64,000 nucleotides of DNA from Coffea arabica. Taxonomy: Eukaryota > Streptophyta > Magnoliopsida > Gentianales > Rubiaceae. The stretch covers positions 38,481,239 through 38,545,238 of the forward strand of contig NC_092312.1 in NCBI RefSeq assembly GCF_036785885.1, in the 5' to 3' direction. Each line of letters starts with the position of its first letter. The stretch's first letter is position 1. Positions 12,596-24,400 of the stretch are shown here, in pieces. Both the position numbers and the translations under genes were made by a program. The notes beneath the pieces are model-generated. The model was given only the letters and a program-made list of their open reading frames with translations. It was not told where the DNA came from and did no database searches.

Positions 12596-13903
12596 TTTCA
12601 CATTTGGAATTGTTGGTTAATTTTTAAAATCATTCCATTTCAAATTGTTGGTTAATGTACATGTTATTCAGCCCATCATGTTTCCAATTACCTTGCGTTA
12701 TTTATGATTCTACTCCAATTAAAACTTCAATAAGACCGTAACAAGAGATAACAAATATAACATCCTTTCATACTTTCTTATTAATTTAAATAAGTAAGAT
12801 TATTTACACTCCATTTTTGGTATGCACACTTCAGTAATCATTTTGATCATATAGTTTTCATTAATTAGACTATATGATAAAACAAATGGTGAAATTGCAA
12901 ATAATAAAAAATGGAGTGCAAATAACATTTTCCTAAGTAATAAAAAAATGGAGTGCAAATAACATTTTTCTAAGTAAGAAGTGGCTTCCATGCTTTTCTA
13001 ATTTAAATAAGTAAGAAGTGGCTCCACTTATATAGAAATTTGGTTTGAAATTTATTAGTGGGAAGGTAAACAAAGAGAAAACATTACCAAACTTAGTAAA
13101 AGTAAAAAGTAAATGATAATATTTTATCTTTTAACTTAGTAATCCTAAGTAAAAGAGCAAAATTAAATAGAAAACAAAAAAGAAAATAATGTTGTGTATT
13201 TAAAAAATCAAGAATGGTACCATTCATGAAATCTAAATTATGAAATCACTAAATAAAAAATAAAGTACTATTGGCCTTTTAACGTGGAAACTTTTTTTAA
13301 AAATATTCATTTTTGATAAAAAAAAATAATGATAATAACAACACCAATTCTACCAAAAATTTTTAAAAAGTAACATTATAGTTTAAGAGAAAAATATAGA
13401 GCATTCGCCCCTAAAATACTACTTAATTTGTATATATCTGGCCTAAATTCGACCCTAATTAGATTTGAATAAGAGTACAAAACCCAAATACTAAGGATAA
13501 CTTTTGGTATCATTAATTATTTTATGTATTCTTATTGCTGTCTTCATATGTAAATATGTATTTGCTATGTTAAAATATATATATATATTGATTATAGTAC
13601 CTAAGGATATTATAGATATTATCAGTTTTTCATTTCCATTTTTATACTAATAATTGCAACCATTATAATCAATTTTCAATTTTATATTTTCATTATGATA
13701 GGTAAAGTTAAATATATTGGGTCACAAGGATATGAATTTAGAGGTTGGGTATGGGGGGAGCAGGGAAGAAAGAAAATGGTGAGGAGTTGAAAAATGGCGA
13801 GAAATGTTGAAAAAGAAATGTGGGTTACAAGGATAGGTGGAGAATGGAGAGAAGAAGAAAGTGGATTGCAGGGATATGACAGAGATGACAAAAAAAAAAA
13901 TTA
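12596..13903. other. AT-rich intergenic DNA
   Basis: Nothing recognisable apart from a local duplication near 12900-13020, where TAAGTAA and AAAAATGGAGTGCAAATAACATTTT phrases recur. There is no coding evidence. Confidence 0.5.
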
Positions 13904-14233
13904 CTCCCTCCGTCTCACTTTGATAGTCCCATTTCTTTTTTCACACAGTTTAAGAAAAAGTAGTTAACTTTGTTAGAAAAGTAAATTTAGATTGCTATTT
14001 TCCTAAAATACCCTCACATTAAATAGAGTTCAACTTTATGGGAACTTGAATTGATAGTAAAAAAAAGAATCAACTCTCATTAAATGGGGTAGGTTTATAG
14101 TAACAACAACTTACATTGAATAAGGGTATTTTAGAAAAATTAAAATACAACTACATTCTTCAATTGGAAAGTGGACTACAATTTGGGACAGACGAAAAAG
14201 GAAAACGGGACTATCAAAGTGGGACGGAGGGAG
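13904..14233. mobile_element. Stowaway-type MITE (330 bp)
   Basis: The left end CTCCCTCCGTCTCACTTTG and right end CAAAGTGGGACGGAGGGAG are inverted repeats, with TA on both sides (13902-13903 and 14234-14235). The CTCCCTCCGT terminus and TA target site are the signature of Stowaway MITEs of the Tc1/mariner superfamily. It has no coding capacity. Confidence 0.93.
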
Positions 14234-14235
14234 TA

Positions 14236-15652
14236 ATAGAGAGAGTGATACCATGATAGAAAATATGAAAATCCCAGGAGGCATCTGATGACTAGCTGGC
14301 GGATAAGAGAAGAGAGAAATGATGGTGATTTTTAATAGTTTTGAGAACTCTAAAAACATATATTACAGAGATTTTTTTTAAATATACATTAAAGTTTATG
14401 AAAAATGCTAATCTAAATGCAGTCAACAATTTTAGCGGTACAAGTTAGGAGAAAGATTTTTTTTCTAAAAATAGAAGAAAATAAATTGGTTATAATTTTT
14501 TTTATATTATAAGTTTTGATATATGGGTATAACATATGTTTTGTTGAATACTGATAAATTAATTTTTTTTTTAGAAAACTCTTCTTACTTTATCACCCAA
14601 CCTAACTCTCTCCTTAAATGCGTTAACAATTCCTCTATAATGTAAATCATTATAAATTGAACTTTTTTCAACATGTGAAGCATACACTTCTTTAAAATTT
14701 TTAGTCTATATATATATATATATATATATATTATTCTGAACCACAATATATAAATATATATAATATTATTTTGATTTGAAATATAATCCCGTGCATAACA
14801 CAGGTCAAAATACTAGTGTCCCTTAATTGAAAACACGTTTTTCATTCGTTTGTTATCAAAGCTCTATGCAAATAAAAATGCTCCATGGATTAGGGTTGTT
14901 ATACTTAATTGCATTATGGCGACAAAAAGTGGAAAATTAGTGGCCTAAAGAGTTGCATCGAAAAACTGTTATCATTCTGTAGACCAAAACTAAAACGAGT
15001 ATAAGCTAGTAATTTAGAAGCGTACTGATATTGCAAGAGAAATGGAAGGCTATCAAGCACAGATACGCTGGACCAAGGTGTCTGTTATATTATTATTACA
15101 CATAATTTACTATCTAAATGCACGTATAACATATTAAGTTATTAACATTTGTTACCTTCTTGCTTTTGGACACAAATAAAACTTTTTAAAAACGTTAACA
15201 ATTTACTGCTTCTTAACTAGTAACCATTATGCCCTGCGTAACTGTTAAAATAATAATAATAATAATAATTTAGAGTTGAGATTTTAAGGTGAAATTCTTG
15301 TAGTGACTTGCACTGTTACTACAATTACTAGTTATAGATGTATAATTAAGGCTACGGAGATCAACATTGGAATAGCGTTACAAGCTTTGATAACTCATTT
15401 AATCGGGATCCCTTAGAAACTACTCTTCAATACAATTTAGCAATAACAGCGCATTTGCTTCAAAAAAAAAAAAAAAAGAAAAAGAAAGCAATAATAGCGC
15501 AATTTCATCTTTTGAAGATAAACTTCAATGGTCGAAGTTATTATCTGCATTTGGTTAAAAAATTAGCAGAATTGAGTGGCTTAGCTTGAGGAAAGCCGCA
15601 TAGAAAGAGCGTACTCTTGGGCTTTCTTTAAAAAATACATTCGAAATAAAAA
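14236..15652. other. AT-rich intergenic DNA with microsatellites
   Basis: Holds a (TA)n run at about 14707-14731, a (TAA)n run at about 15248-15269 and an A-rich run near 15462-15484. A sequence matching a CACTA terminus (reverse complement CACTACAAGAATTTCACC, 15288-15305) is followed by ACT, but no mate was found. No gene is visible. Confidence 0.5.
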
Positions 15653-16368
15653 GAAAAAATGATCGGTTTCATCCTTTATATTTCACAAAAATATACTTTT
15701 CATCCCTCACTTTTAAAACGAAACAATTTCATCCTTAACATTTAAAAACTGAAGTTCTTACATCCCTGAACCCAAATTTCAATCTGAATCAAACCACCAA
15801 TCAACATGATTACAAATTTTGAGAGTGTAATTGGTAGATCATTTGGTTAATTCAACTTGAGATTCATGTAAAATTTAATGAACAAAAAAATAAAAAATAA
15901 AAAATTATAACATAAAAAAAGAAAGATTAATCTTTTCTACATTATCATTGTATACACTGATGGTTTTATGTACCGCCATATCATTTAAATTTAAATTTAA
16001 ACACCAAATTTTATATTTATGATACACATCTAGATTCGCAAGCAGATATACTAACGGTGTATGAAAAGATTTACGAAAAAAAAATTCACTATTCCAAGAC
16101 AAAGAATGGCCTTTTATGTTATAATTTTTATTTTTTTGGTTTAATAAATGTCATGTGAATATGATGAAATTGACCGAGTGATCTATCAATTCTATTTCCG
16201 AAATTTATTACTGGGCTATTGAATGGTTTAATTCATATTGAAAATTAGGTTCAGGGATGTAATAGCTTTAATTTTTAAATGTCAGAGATGAATTTGCTTT
16301 ATTTTAAAAGTGAGGGGCGAAAAGAATATTTTTGCGAAATGTGAAGAATGAAACAGGTCATTTTTCCA
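15653..16368. mobile_element. Mutator-like MITE (716 bp) with long inverted repeats
   Basis: The ends are inverted repeats more than 100 bp long: the left begins GAAAAAATGATCGGTTTCAT, and the reverse complement of the right begins GGAAAAATGACCTGTTTCAT. The flanks carry the 9-bp direct duplication AAATAAAAA (15644-15652 and 16369-16377), the Mutator-superfamily size. There is no transposase frame. The duplication is A-rich, so chance agreement cannot be fully excluded, but the long terminal repeats support the call. Confidence 0.82.
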
Positions 16369-16377
16369 AATAAAAAT

Positions 16378-16775
16378 GCCCTTTCCTTGATATATCTATT
16401 GGTTATGTTTTGTTGGTTGATTGTTTGACTTTTATTTTTTTAATCAAATATGAACAATCTACACCTAGACCTACTTCTCATCCTATATTATGCAGAACGC
16501 TATAGATCTAACTAGGTCATTAGGAGTCAGAGGGACTAAAACATTTTTGGATCAGATGCTGCCCTTTAACTCTCGCTAAATTTAGAGAAATTACATGGAT
16601 TGACAATTGATAGAAAACAAAAGTCGAAATCTTGATTTCTCAACTTACAATATCTTAAGTGCCTTTGTGGTGGCCAACAGCAAAGGGTCATTGGTTTAAA
16701 AAATAAAACAAAAAAAAACAGCTATCCAATATACAATAAATTGTGACAGACATTTGCAAAATAAATACTTACTAT
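16378..16775. other. Spacer between two Mutator-like elements
   Basis: About 400 bp of non-coding sequence. I see no gene, repeat or regulatory motif in it. Confidence 0.5.
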
Positions 16776-16784
16776 TAGAATTAT

Positions 16785-18373
16785 GGGGTAATTTCAGAAA
16801 CCTCCCCTGAGGTTTCTGACATTTACACTTACCTCCCATGTGGTTTGAACAATTACACTGACCTCCCATGAGATTACTAATCCTTTACAAATTCAGTCCA
16901 AATGATTAAAATATTATTTTAGAGAGTGAAATTAGAATTTTGTACCTGATTTGTCCTTTGTGCCACATGTCCAATGAATGGCAAAATATTACAAATTAAT
17001 TAACAATTAATAAACTTTAACGAGCGTAGTTTATAGGCAAATATGTATTGCCTATTTAAAGTACCAGCTCTTTACATGAATTTTAGTTTCAAACATTTAC
17101 GTTATCACAAATATTTATTCTCAAATACAAATTTGTATTTACTCTCAAATATTTAATTTTTGTTAAACACAAAACCTACCAGTTTTTTTTCCGTAGAAAT
17201 ATTAATATAACATTTTTTCAATTTCAGTTACAAATATTTATGTATTTAACATAAATTAAATGATTCAGAATAAAATACTTATAAAGGGCTAATACTTTAC
17301 TCATGTAATGGATGAAATTCATAAAAAATTAACATTTTATAGGCCATTTCTTTTTTTTTTTTAATTTTAATTTATATTAAATAGATAATCTATTGATTTT
17401 CTTTTTACAAGAATATTATTGTAACACCTTTTAATTTTTAATTACAAATATTGATATATTTATTGTAAATTAAATATTTAAAAATAAAATACATGTAAAG
17501 AGCCGGTACTTTAAATAAGTTATGCGTATTTGCCTATAAACTACACTCCTTACTTAAATCAATAAACTACACTCCTTAACTTAAATCAATAAACTATACT
17601 CCTTACTTTAAATAGTGTAGTTTATAGGCAAATACGCATATCCTATTTAAAGTATCGGCTCTTTACAGATATTTTATTTTCAAATATTTAATTTATGATA
17701 AATATATTAACATTTGTAATTAAAAATTAAAAAGTGTTAAAGTAATATTCTTGCAAAAAAAATCAGTAGGTTATCTATTTAATATAAATTAAATATTTTT
17801 TAAAAAATAAATGGCCTCATAAACTATTAATTTTTATGACTTTCATCCCTTACATGAGTAAAGTATTGGCTGTTTATGGATATTTTATCCTGAATCATTT
17901 AATTTATGTTAAATACATAAATATTTATAACTAAAATTTAAAAAGTGTTATATTAATATTTCTACGGAAGAAAAACTAGTAGGTTTTGTGTTTAACAAAA
18001 ATTAAATATTTGAGAGTAAATACAAATCTGTATTTGAGAATAAATATTTGTGATAAAGTAAATGTTTGAAAGTAAAATACATGTAAAGAGCTGGTACTTT
18101 AAATAGGTAATACGTATTTGCCTATAAACTACGCTCGTTAAAGTTTATTAATTGTTAATTAATTTGTAATACTTTGCCATTCATTGGACATGTGGCACAA
18201 AGAACAAATCAGGTACAAAATTCTAATTTCACTCTCTAAAATAATATTTTAATCATTTGGACTGAATTTGTAAAAGATTAGTAACCTCAGGGGAGATCAG
18301 TGTAATTGTTCAAACCACAAGGGAGGTAAGTGTAAATGTCAGAAACCTCAAGGGAGGTTTCTGAAATTATCCC
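16785..18373. mobile_element. 1.6-kb Mutator-like hairpin element next to ANN4
   Basis: The left end GGGGTAATTTCAGAAACCTC and the reverse complement of the right end (GGGATAATTTCAGAAACCTC) match. Flanks are the 9-bp duplication TAGAATTAT (16776-16784 and 18374-18382), as in Mutator-like elements. The inverted repeats are not limited to the ends. The first roughly 330 bp pair almost perfectly with the last 330 bp, and the inner parts also mirror each other, so the whole element forms two arms of nearly 0.8 kb. No transposase is present. Its right end lies 113 bp before the ANN4 ATG. Confidence 0.93.
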
Positions 18374-18486
18374 TAGAATTATCTGGGCTGTGACTGTCTC
18401 CAACTAATCTATTTTGTACAAAAAGATGGATTTGACATCTCATTTTTTCATAAAGGTGGTACATATAGGAACAAACTATCACTGAA
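18374..18486 (+). promoter_or_regulatory. Remaining ANN4 5' leader or proximal promoter
   Basis: Only 113 bp separate the Mutator-like element from the ANN4 ATG, so this is all the unique proximal sequence left. An AT-rich CATAAAGG and ACATATAGG lie at about 18450-18470 but no clear TATA box can be assigned. Transcription probably starts here or inside the transposon. Confidence 0.4.
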
Positions 18487-21400
18487 ATGGCAGTGGCTGA
18501 TGAATTTGGAGTTCTCACCAAAGCTTTCACAGGTTCTTTCCTTTCGCCACACACACACACACACAAACACAACTCAAACTCACATATTTTATTACTTTAC
18601 AATGCAAAACTTCATTTCTCCAACGAATTTGCGAACGTCTTTTTTCCTCTGGAGATTTTTCATCACTTCACTTCGTCTTTCTTGAGCAGGAATGTGACGC
18701 CCCCACTTCTCCCTAAGGCGAACCAAAGGGTATCCGCGGGACGCCTGCCCAACTCTCGCCAGGACTCACTACAATCCATCATTCAAAAGCTCGAAATACC
18801 TTAAGTAACTTCAATACATAATTAAAGTACTTCAAATATCTTACACTTACAATTATGCAACTTTCAAGCTTAAATACAACCCAACGGAAAAGGGTACAAT
18901 AGCCATCCGTTATAATATAAAATTAAAGTCTTCAAAAGAAAACAATCTAGTACTACTCACGAGCACCATTGGTCTCGAACCCTGTAAAAGAAAATCACAA
19001 CGTGGGATGAGCTACACAGCCCAGTGAGATTCCAAGACACTCTAACAGTTCAAATAAATCAAGTAGATTGGGCATATCATATGCATGGTTCAAGGTTACA
19101 CAATGGCATGTTATCATGAGGTGATAATCATTGTACAGGTAATTTGAGACATTATCATGGTATGAGACATTTATCATGAGACAGTTATTATGGTTCAAGA
19201 CATTGGCATGTATAGTTCACGAGTGATTGGAGCTTATTACAGGCATAGCTCAGGATTTCATATTGGCATTTTAGCATGAAACAATTATCATGATACCAGG
19301 TAAACATATACTGTAGGATACGGTGTTCCAGTGGAACTCTGTCGGTCATCTGCACCTTATGACTTCCAGATCCCCACGGTACGGTCTGGCCATCGCCTTA
19401 TCCCTCCAGTGGTAATACTCGAGTATACCGAAACGGTGGCCCAGGGTTCCAACCTACCCGACCGAGCCCAGTTCTGGCTCGAGTAGATCAGTAACCAAGG
19501 GCAGGGCCCAAGTTCAGCTTAGAGCTCACAACATGCACAGGTAACCAAGTAATTCGACAAAAGGTAAAATTCATCATTAGAGTAGGTCGAATGAGGTAAA
19601 GTACACACTCGCCTAATAATGATGGATAGCTTCATATAACATGTGATTCATGATAATCAAGTAATCAAGTAGATACTTAGCACGTAAGGACGTAAGTAAT
19701 ACAAGTTGATTTCATGGGAGCATGTAATTCACGGATATCGAATAGTCATGTAGATTGAAAATCATGTGAGCAAATAGTCAAGTAATCAAGTAGTCATGTG
19801 GTTGGTAAACGGTTCACGGTTAACGGTTGACGGTTCACGGTTAACGGTTAAGTAGTGACGGTTAATTGACAGGCATTTGTCATATGAATAGGCCATCATT
19901 GGCCGTTATCCCATTTTTACCATGTGAGAGTCGAGGAGATTCACTCCAACGACGTATGCAACCTTAGCATACCAAGTCATGTTATTCGAGCATTTCCAAG
20001 CATGAGTTATTCATCTCAAAAGAGAACGAGTGCGATAAAGTACACACTCGACTCCATTTCTCAAAATCAAGTAGGCTAAGTAAATAATTTAGCAAGTTAA
20101 GCATGTATCGAGTTCATATGGTCATTTGATATGGTTAATCATTTAACCAATTCATGTAGATATACAATGCAAGTATACATTCCTTAAATAGGCATGAGTA
20201 TGGTAAATACTTAACACATAGCACTTAAAACTTAATAATCATGAAATAAGCGTGTCCTAGACTTATTCAATTACGTATTCCTATATGGAACACTCACCTA
20301 GTCAAAACAAGAGAGTAGTTTTCAAACAAGCGTTTAGGTGTCCGCTCCGAGTTCCTCTTGGAGATTCCCTCGAGTGCCTGAGTAAACAATAATCAAGTAC
20401 CACTCAATATCACTACGAATCTCTAATTATCGAGGAAGATTGTACGCTACTGCAATCTAAGGAAATCTTATGAAAATGAACCTCAATTACTCGTAAATCG
20501 AGGTTCAAGAGTAAAGTTTTAAAGTCTAAAGAGAGAGACTAACATTTTCCATGAAATCGAGTTCAAGATGTTCAATCGGTATCGAGAAAAGAAGGCAAGT
20601 TTCCAAAATCTCATTTTCTAAGAAATTGACAAATTTCAGCTTTGGGTGTCAATTTAGAAAAATCGTATCTTGCACTATGTAGGTCCATAATTAGAAAGCT
20701 TGATACCGTTGGAAACTTCTTCAAAAGCACTAAAAGTTCCTAGAAGATACTTTTCCATGATTCCAAACGGAAGATATTCAAAAATTGACTCAAAGTTGCT
20801 GCTTGGGACCATTATGACAGTTTCGGGGTTGATTTTTGACCAACTTTGAAAATCCAGCAAAATTCACACAATACGAACTAGCCTCCGAAATTTAGAACTT
20901 AATTAGAGCTACAATCAAAGTTTAAAACAAAACAAACGGAACAAGAATAAAAGTTTTGAGCGCCAAGATATAGCAGCTCAATAGTTGGCTAAAATTTCCT
21001 CCTCGATCAAGAATTTCCAGATTTAAACATGAACTTTGGGACGTTGGTTGAACACTGAAACGGACTTGGAATGGCACCAAATTTAGCAGTATTACACTAC
21101 CATATAGGGGTTATTCCTCTGCAAATTTTCAAGCAAAATCTAGCACGAAGAGTCAATTAACAAAACTGTTGAAGGTTTCAAGAATTTCCAAGGCAATCTG
21201 CCTCGTACCTTCGTTTTCCTTTTCTCAAACATTTGGCCACTAAAAACCTCTCAAATATGGTTCATTTGCGTAGATAATGCCTAAGAAACATCCAAGCTGT
21301 ATTTGGTAGGTGATTTATACCAAGAATTTCGAATGACAAGTCCCAAGTCAAGATTGGCTAATCGGCTAAGAGAAAAGGAAAAGTTTTCGAGATTCGAAGA

Positions 21401-24400
21401 GCAATTTCGGGGCATCATTTGCATATCAAAATGGTCTTAGAATATCACTAAATTTTGCACAATTAAACCTCCATATGAGGACCACTCCTCTATCAAATTT
21501 CATTTGAAAATTCACACGAGAAGGCAGTTAACTAAACCATCAAAGTTCAAGAAATTTCCCAAGGCAAAACTGTCTTCTAGCTCTTCTTTCTTTTTAAACA
21601 TTTTGTCCAACGCAACCAACCCAAATCTGGTTTATTTGTAAAACAAAGTCCAAGGAACATCTAATATAAAGTTTGGTAGATGTTGGACATCAAAGTTTCC
21701 AAAACAACAAGTCCCAAATCAAGCTAGGCCATTCAACTAGTCAAAAGAGGATTTTTACTCACTGCATCAGTTTCGAAATATGGCCACAACTCACTCAATT
21801 CAACTTGGAATTGAGCGTGGTTGATGGAATTGGAAAGCTCTCTCATAAAGATGAATTTTATCAGAAGAAACCATTTTGAAATTCTATCCACAAACAGCTC
21901 GTTTTGGAGCATCAAGATACAAGTCCTGTCCTGTCTCCTGGAGAGAAACGAAACAGGACAGTGATTTTCAATCGAATGGTGTGACTCACTCAAGTGGAAC
22001 CAGAATGTGAAATTGGTACCAATGGAAAGCTGGGAATGTCTAGTTTCCAATGCCACAAACGGCACTTGATTTTGACATCGGAGCAAAGAGTTATAGCCGA
22101 TACAAAATGACTGCCTGGGCAATACGGGATTCATTTTCCAGTTTTGCTAACTTTGGAAATCAACTCATTTGACCAACCAAATCATGTTATTTTTCAATGA
22201 AATTTTGTACACACTCACAATAACATGTAAACAACATAATCAAGTCATTATAACTGCAAAATTGTGCACAAAATGGTCGGACAAGGCAGGGGTAAAACGG
22301 TCACTTTTGCTCCAAGCACCTCCTTTGATTTTCTACCAACAATACAACATTAATCCACTAATATAAGCACTAAACCACCATTAATTTCATCATCCAACAT
22401 CAAATCAGTCCTTTCGTCAAAAGTGGGAGTTCATAGAGCCCACACAACACAAATCCACCATAAACAAGACCACCCACAAGCATGCAAGAGTTTATACGCG
22501 CAATTTAACCTCCATAAAACAAGATTTCGGTAGTTGATCGTTACCTACTTGTGTGGTGAACAAAGTCAGAATTTTTTGCCTTCCTTAGCACAAGAAAAAC
22601 CGTGAATAGCAGCTCCTTTTCTTAGCTCAATGGGATCTCTAAATGTTTAGTTAAGTGTAGTTCGAATTTGGAGTGAATTGGAAGAGGTTTGATGAAGATT
22701 TGATGAAGGAAAAATGAAGAACTTGGTCTTGTTTTTCCTTGGAGTTGCACGGCTGGAATGAAGAAGGAAAAGAAGAGTTGCACGGCTGTTTGAGGTGATA
22801 AAGTGGAGGGTTTTGATCTGGTGTGATGCACCCATGTGAAACTAAAATGTGTGGCTCTCATTGATTCAAAGGTCAACTCTTTTTCCAGCGCGTTTCGTGT
22901 TCGATTCCTCTCGAATTTGTTTCACTAGTGCACTAAACCTCTAATGCACTTATATTCATATAAATATTATTCACTCTCAATCGTCCCAAAATAAGGGTCT
23001 AAAGTTCCTAAATTTAAATCGCGCGTATAAAAACGCGTTTCTCCAATTTAAGCGCGATAACGCGAAACTTCCGAGAAATTCTTATAACGATAGTACTAAT
23101 AACTATCACTTGAGTATTTAAACATTAAAATGCCTAATTTAGGTCCATTGTACATGTCTCCAATATTTCAAACCTATTGTACTCTCAATCGATCAAGATT
23201 TCTAAAGACGTGTTCACTATTTTCACTAAACGAGCTTCCGGAAATTAATTTTTGAAACAAGTCATTTTAAAAATATAATGAAACTATATTTTCATGTAAT
23301 TAGGTCTCAAGAGCTTAGAAAATAATATTCGGAACAAAAGGCCAAATAAATAATTAAATAAACTAGAAATAGGAGATTAAGTAAGTAAATTTTGCGAGTC
23401 CTCACAAGGAAACAGTTTAAGATGCTACTCAATGAAGCTCTTGCAGCAGTTGTAATTTTGGGTTTAATTTCTTTAATTTCATTTTTCCATTATAAAAGCT
23501 TGTAGCTTGTCTGAGTAGTTTTACTTGATTAATGCACCTCTCTCGTTGTTGTCAGGCAAATCAACCATGGCTATTGAAAATCCATTTTCACGTCACTTTC
23601 TCTTTTTATCAATTATACACTCAAATGTATGATTTTGATTGACAACTGCCATCTGATTGAAACAAATTTTTTTTTTCAAATTTTGTAAAGCACTCAATGT
23701 TGAATCTTGTATTTGATCTAAGTGATCTGTCATCTTTCTTCTCTTTCTAGTGTCAATTAAAGGTTATATTGTATTTTGTACGTAGAAGTTAATTATTTCG
23801 TACGGATTGCATTTTTTTTTGGATTTTTTAATAAAAAAATTACTGTAAAGATTTGATCTACCTGAAGAAAAAAGATAATAGAAAAATGTGATCACAAAAA
23901 ATGACACAATTTTTTAATAAAAAATGACTGTTGTTTGGCCTAAAGTTTCAATTATCATTTTTGCGGGTCAGAGATCAAAATAATTGTTTGTTGTTTTTAA
24001 TTAGATGGAGTAAGAAGATGCAGTTTGATGTAATCACATGATTATTATATTTTTCCTGAATATTATACTACGGATGTTTTCAGGACTTGGTGTTGACGAA
24101 AAGTCATTGATCTCAATACTGGGCAAATGGCATCCAGAGCACAAACAATCTTTTAGGAAAACAACCTGTGACATCTTCATAGAGGATGAACGACAATTTG
24201 AGAGATGGGATGATCGACATGTCCAGAAACTTCAACAAGAGTTCTTACGTTTCAAGGTAGATACAGATTTTATATTGGACTTGTAGCAATCAGCTACTTT
24301 AATTTAAGTTCACATATAAATGGAAAAAAAAAGAGTTATATAAGTTACTCCTATGTATTTGTGTACTTTTGCCCAAATATAAACAGACATACATACTTGT

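Noticed and set aside
18487..18804. 105-codon unspliced frame starting at the ANN4 ATG
   Set aside because: It reads past the exon 1 donor into a (CA)n run and the solo LTR. The spliced annexin frame explains the start.
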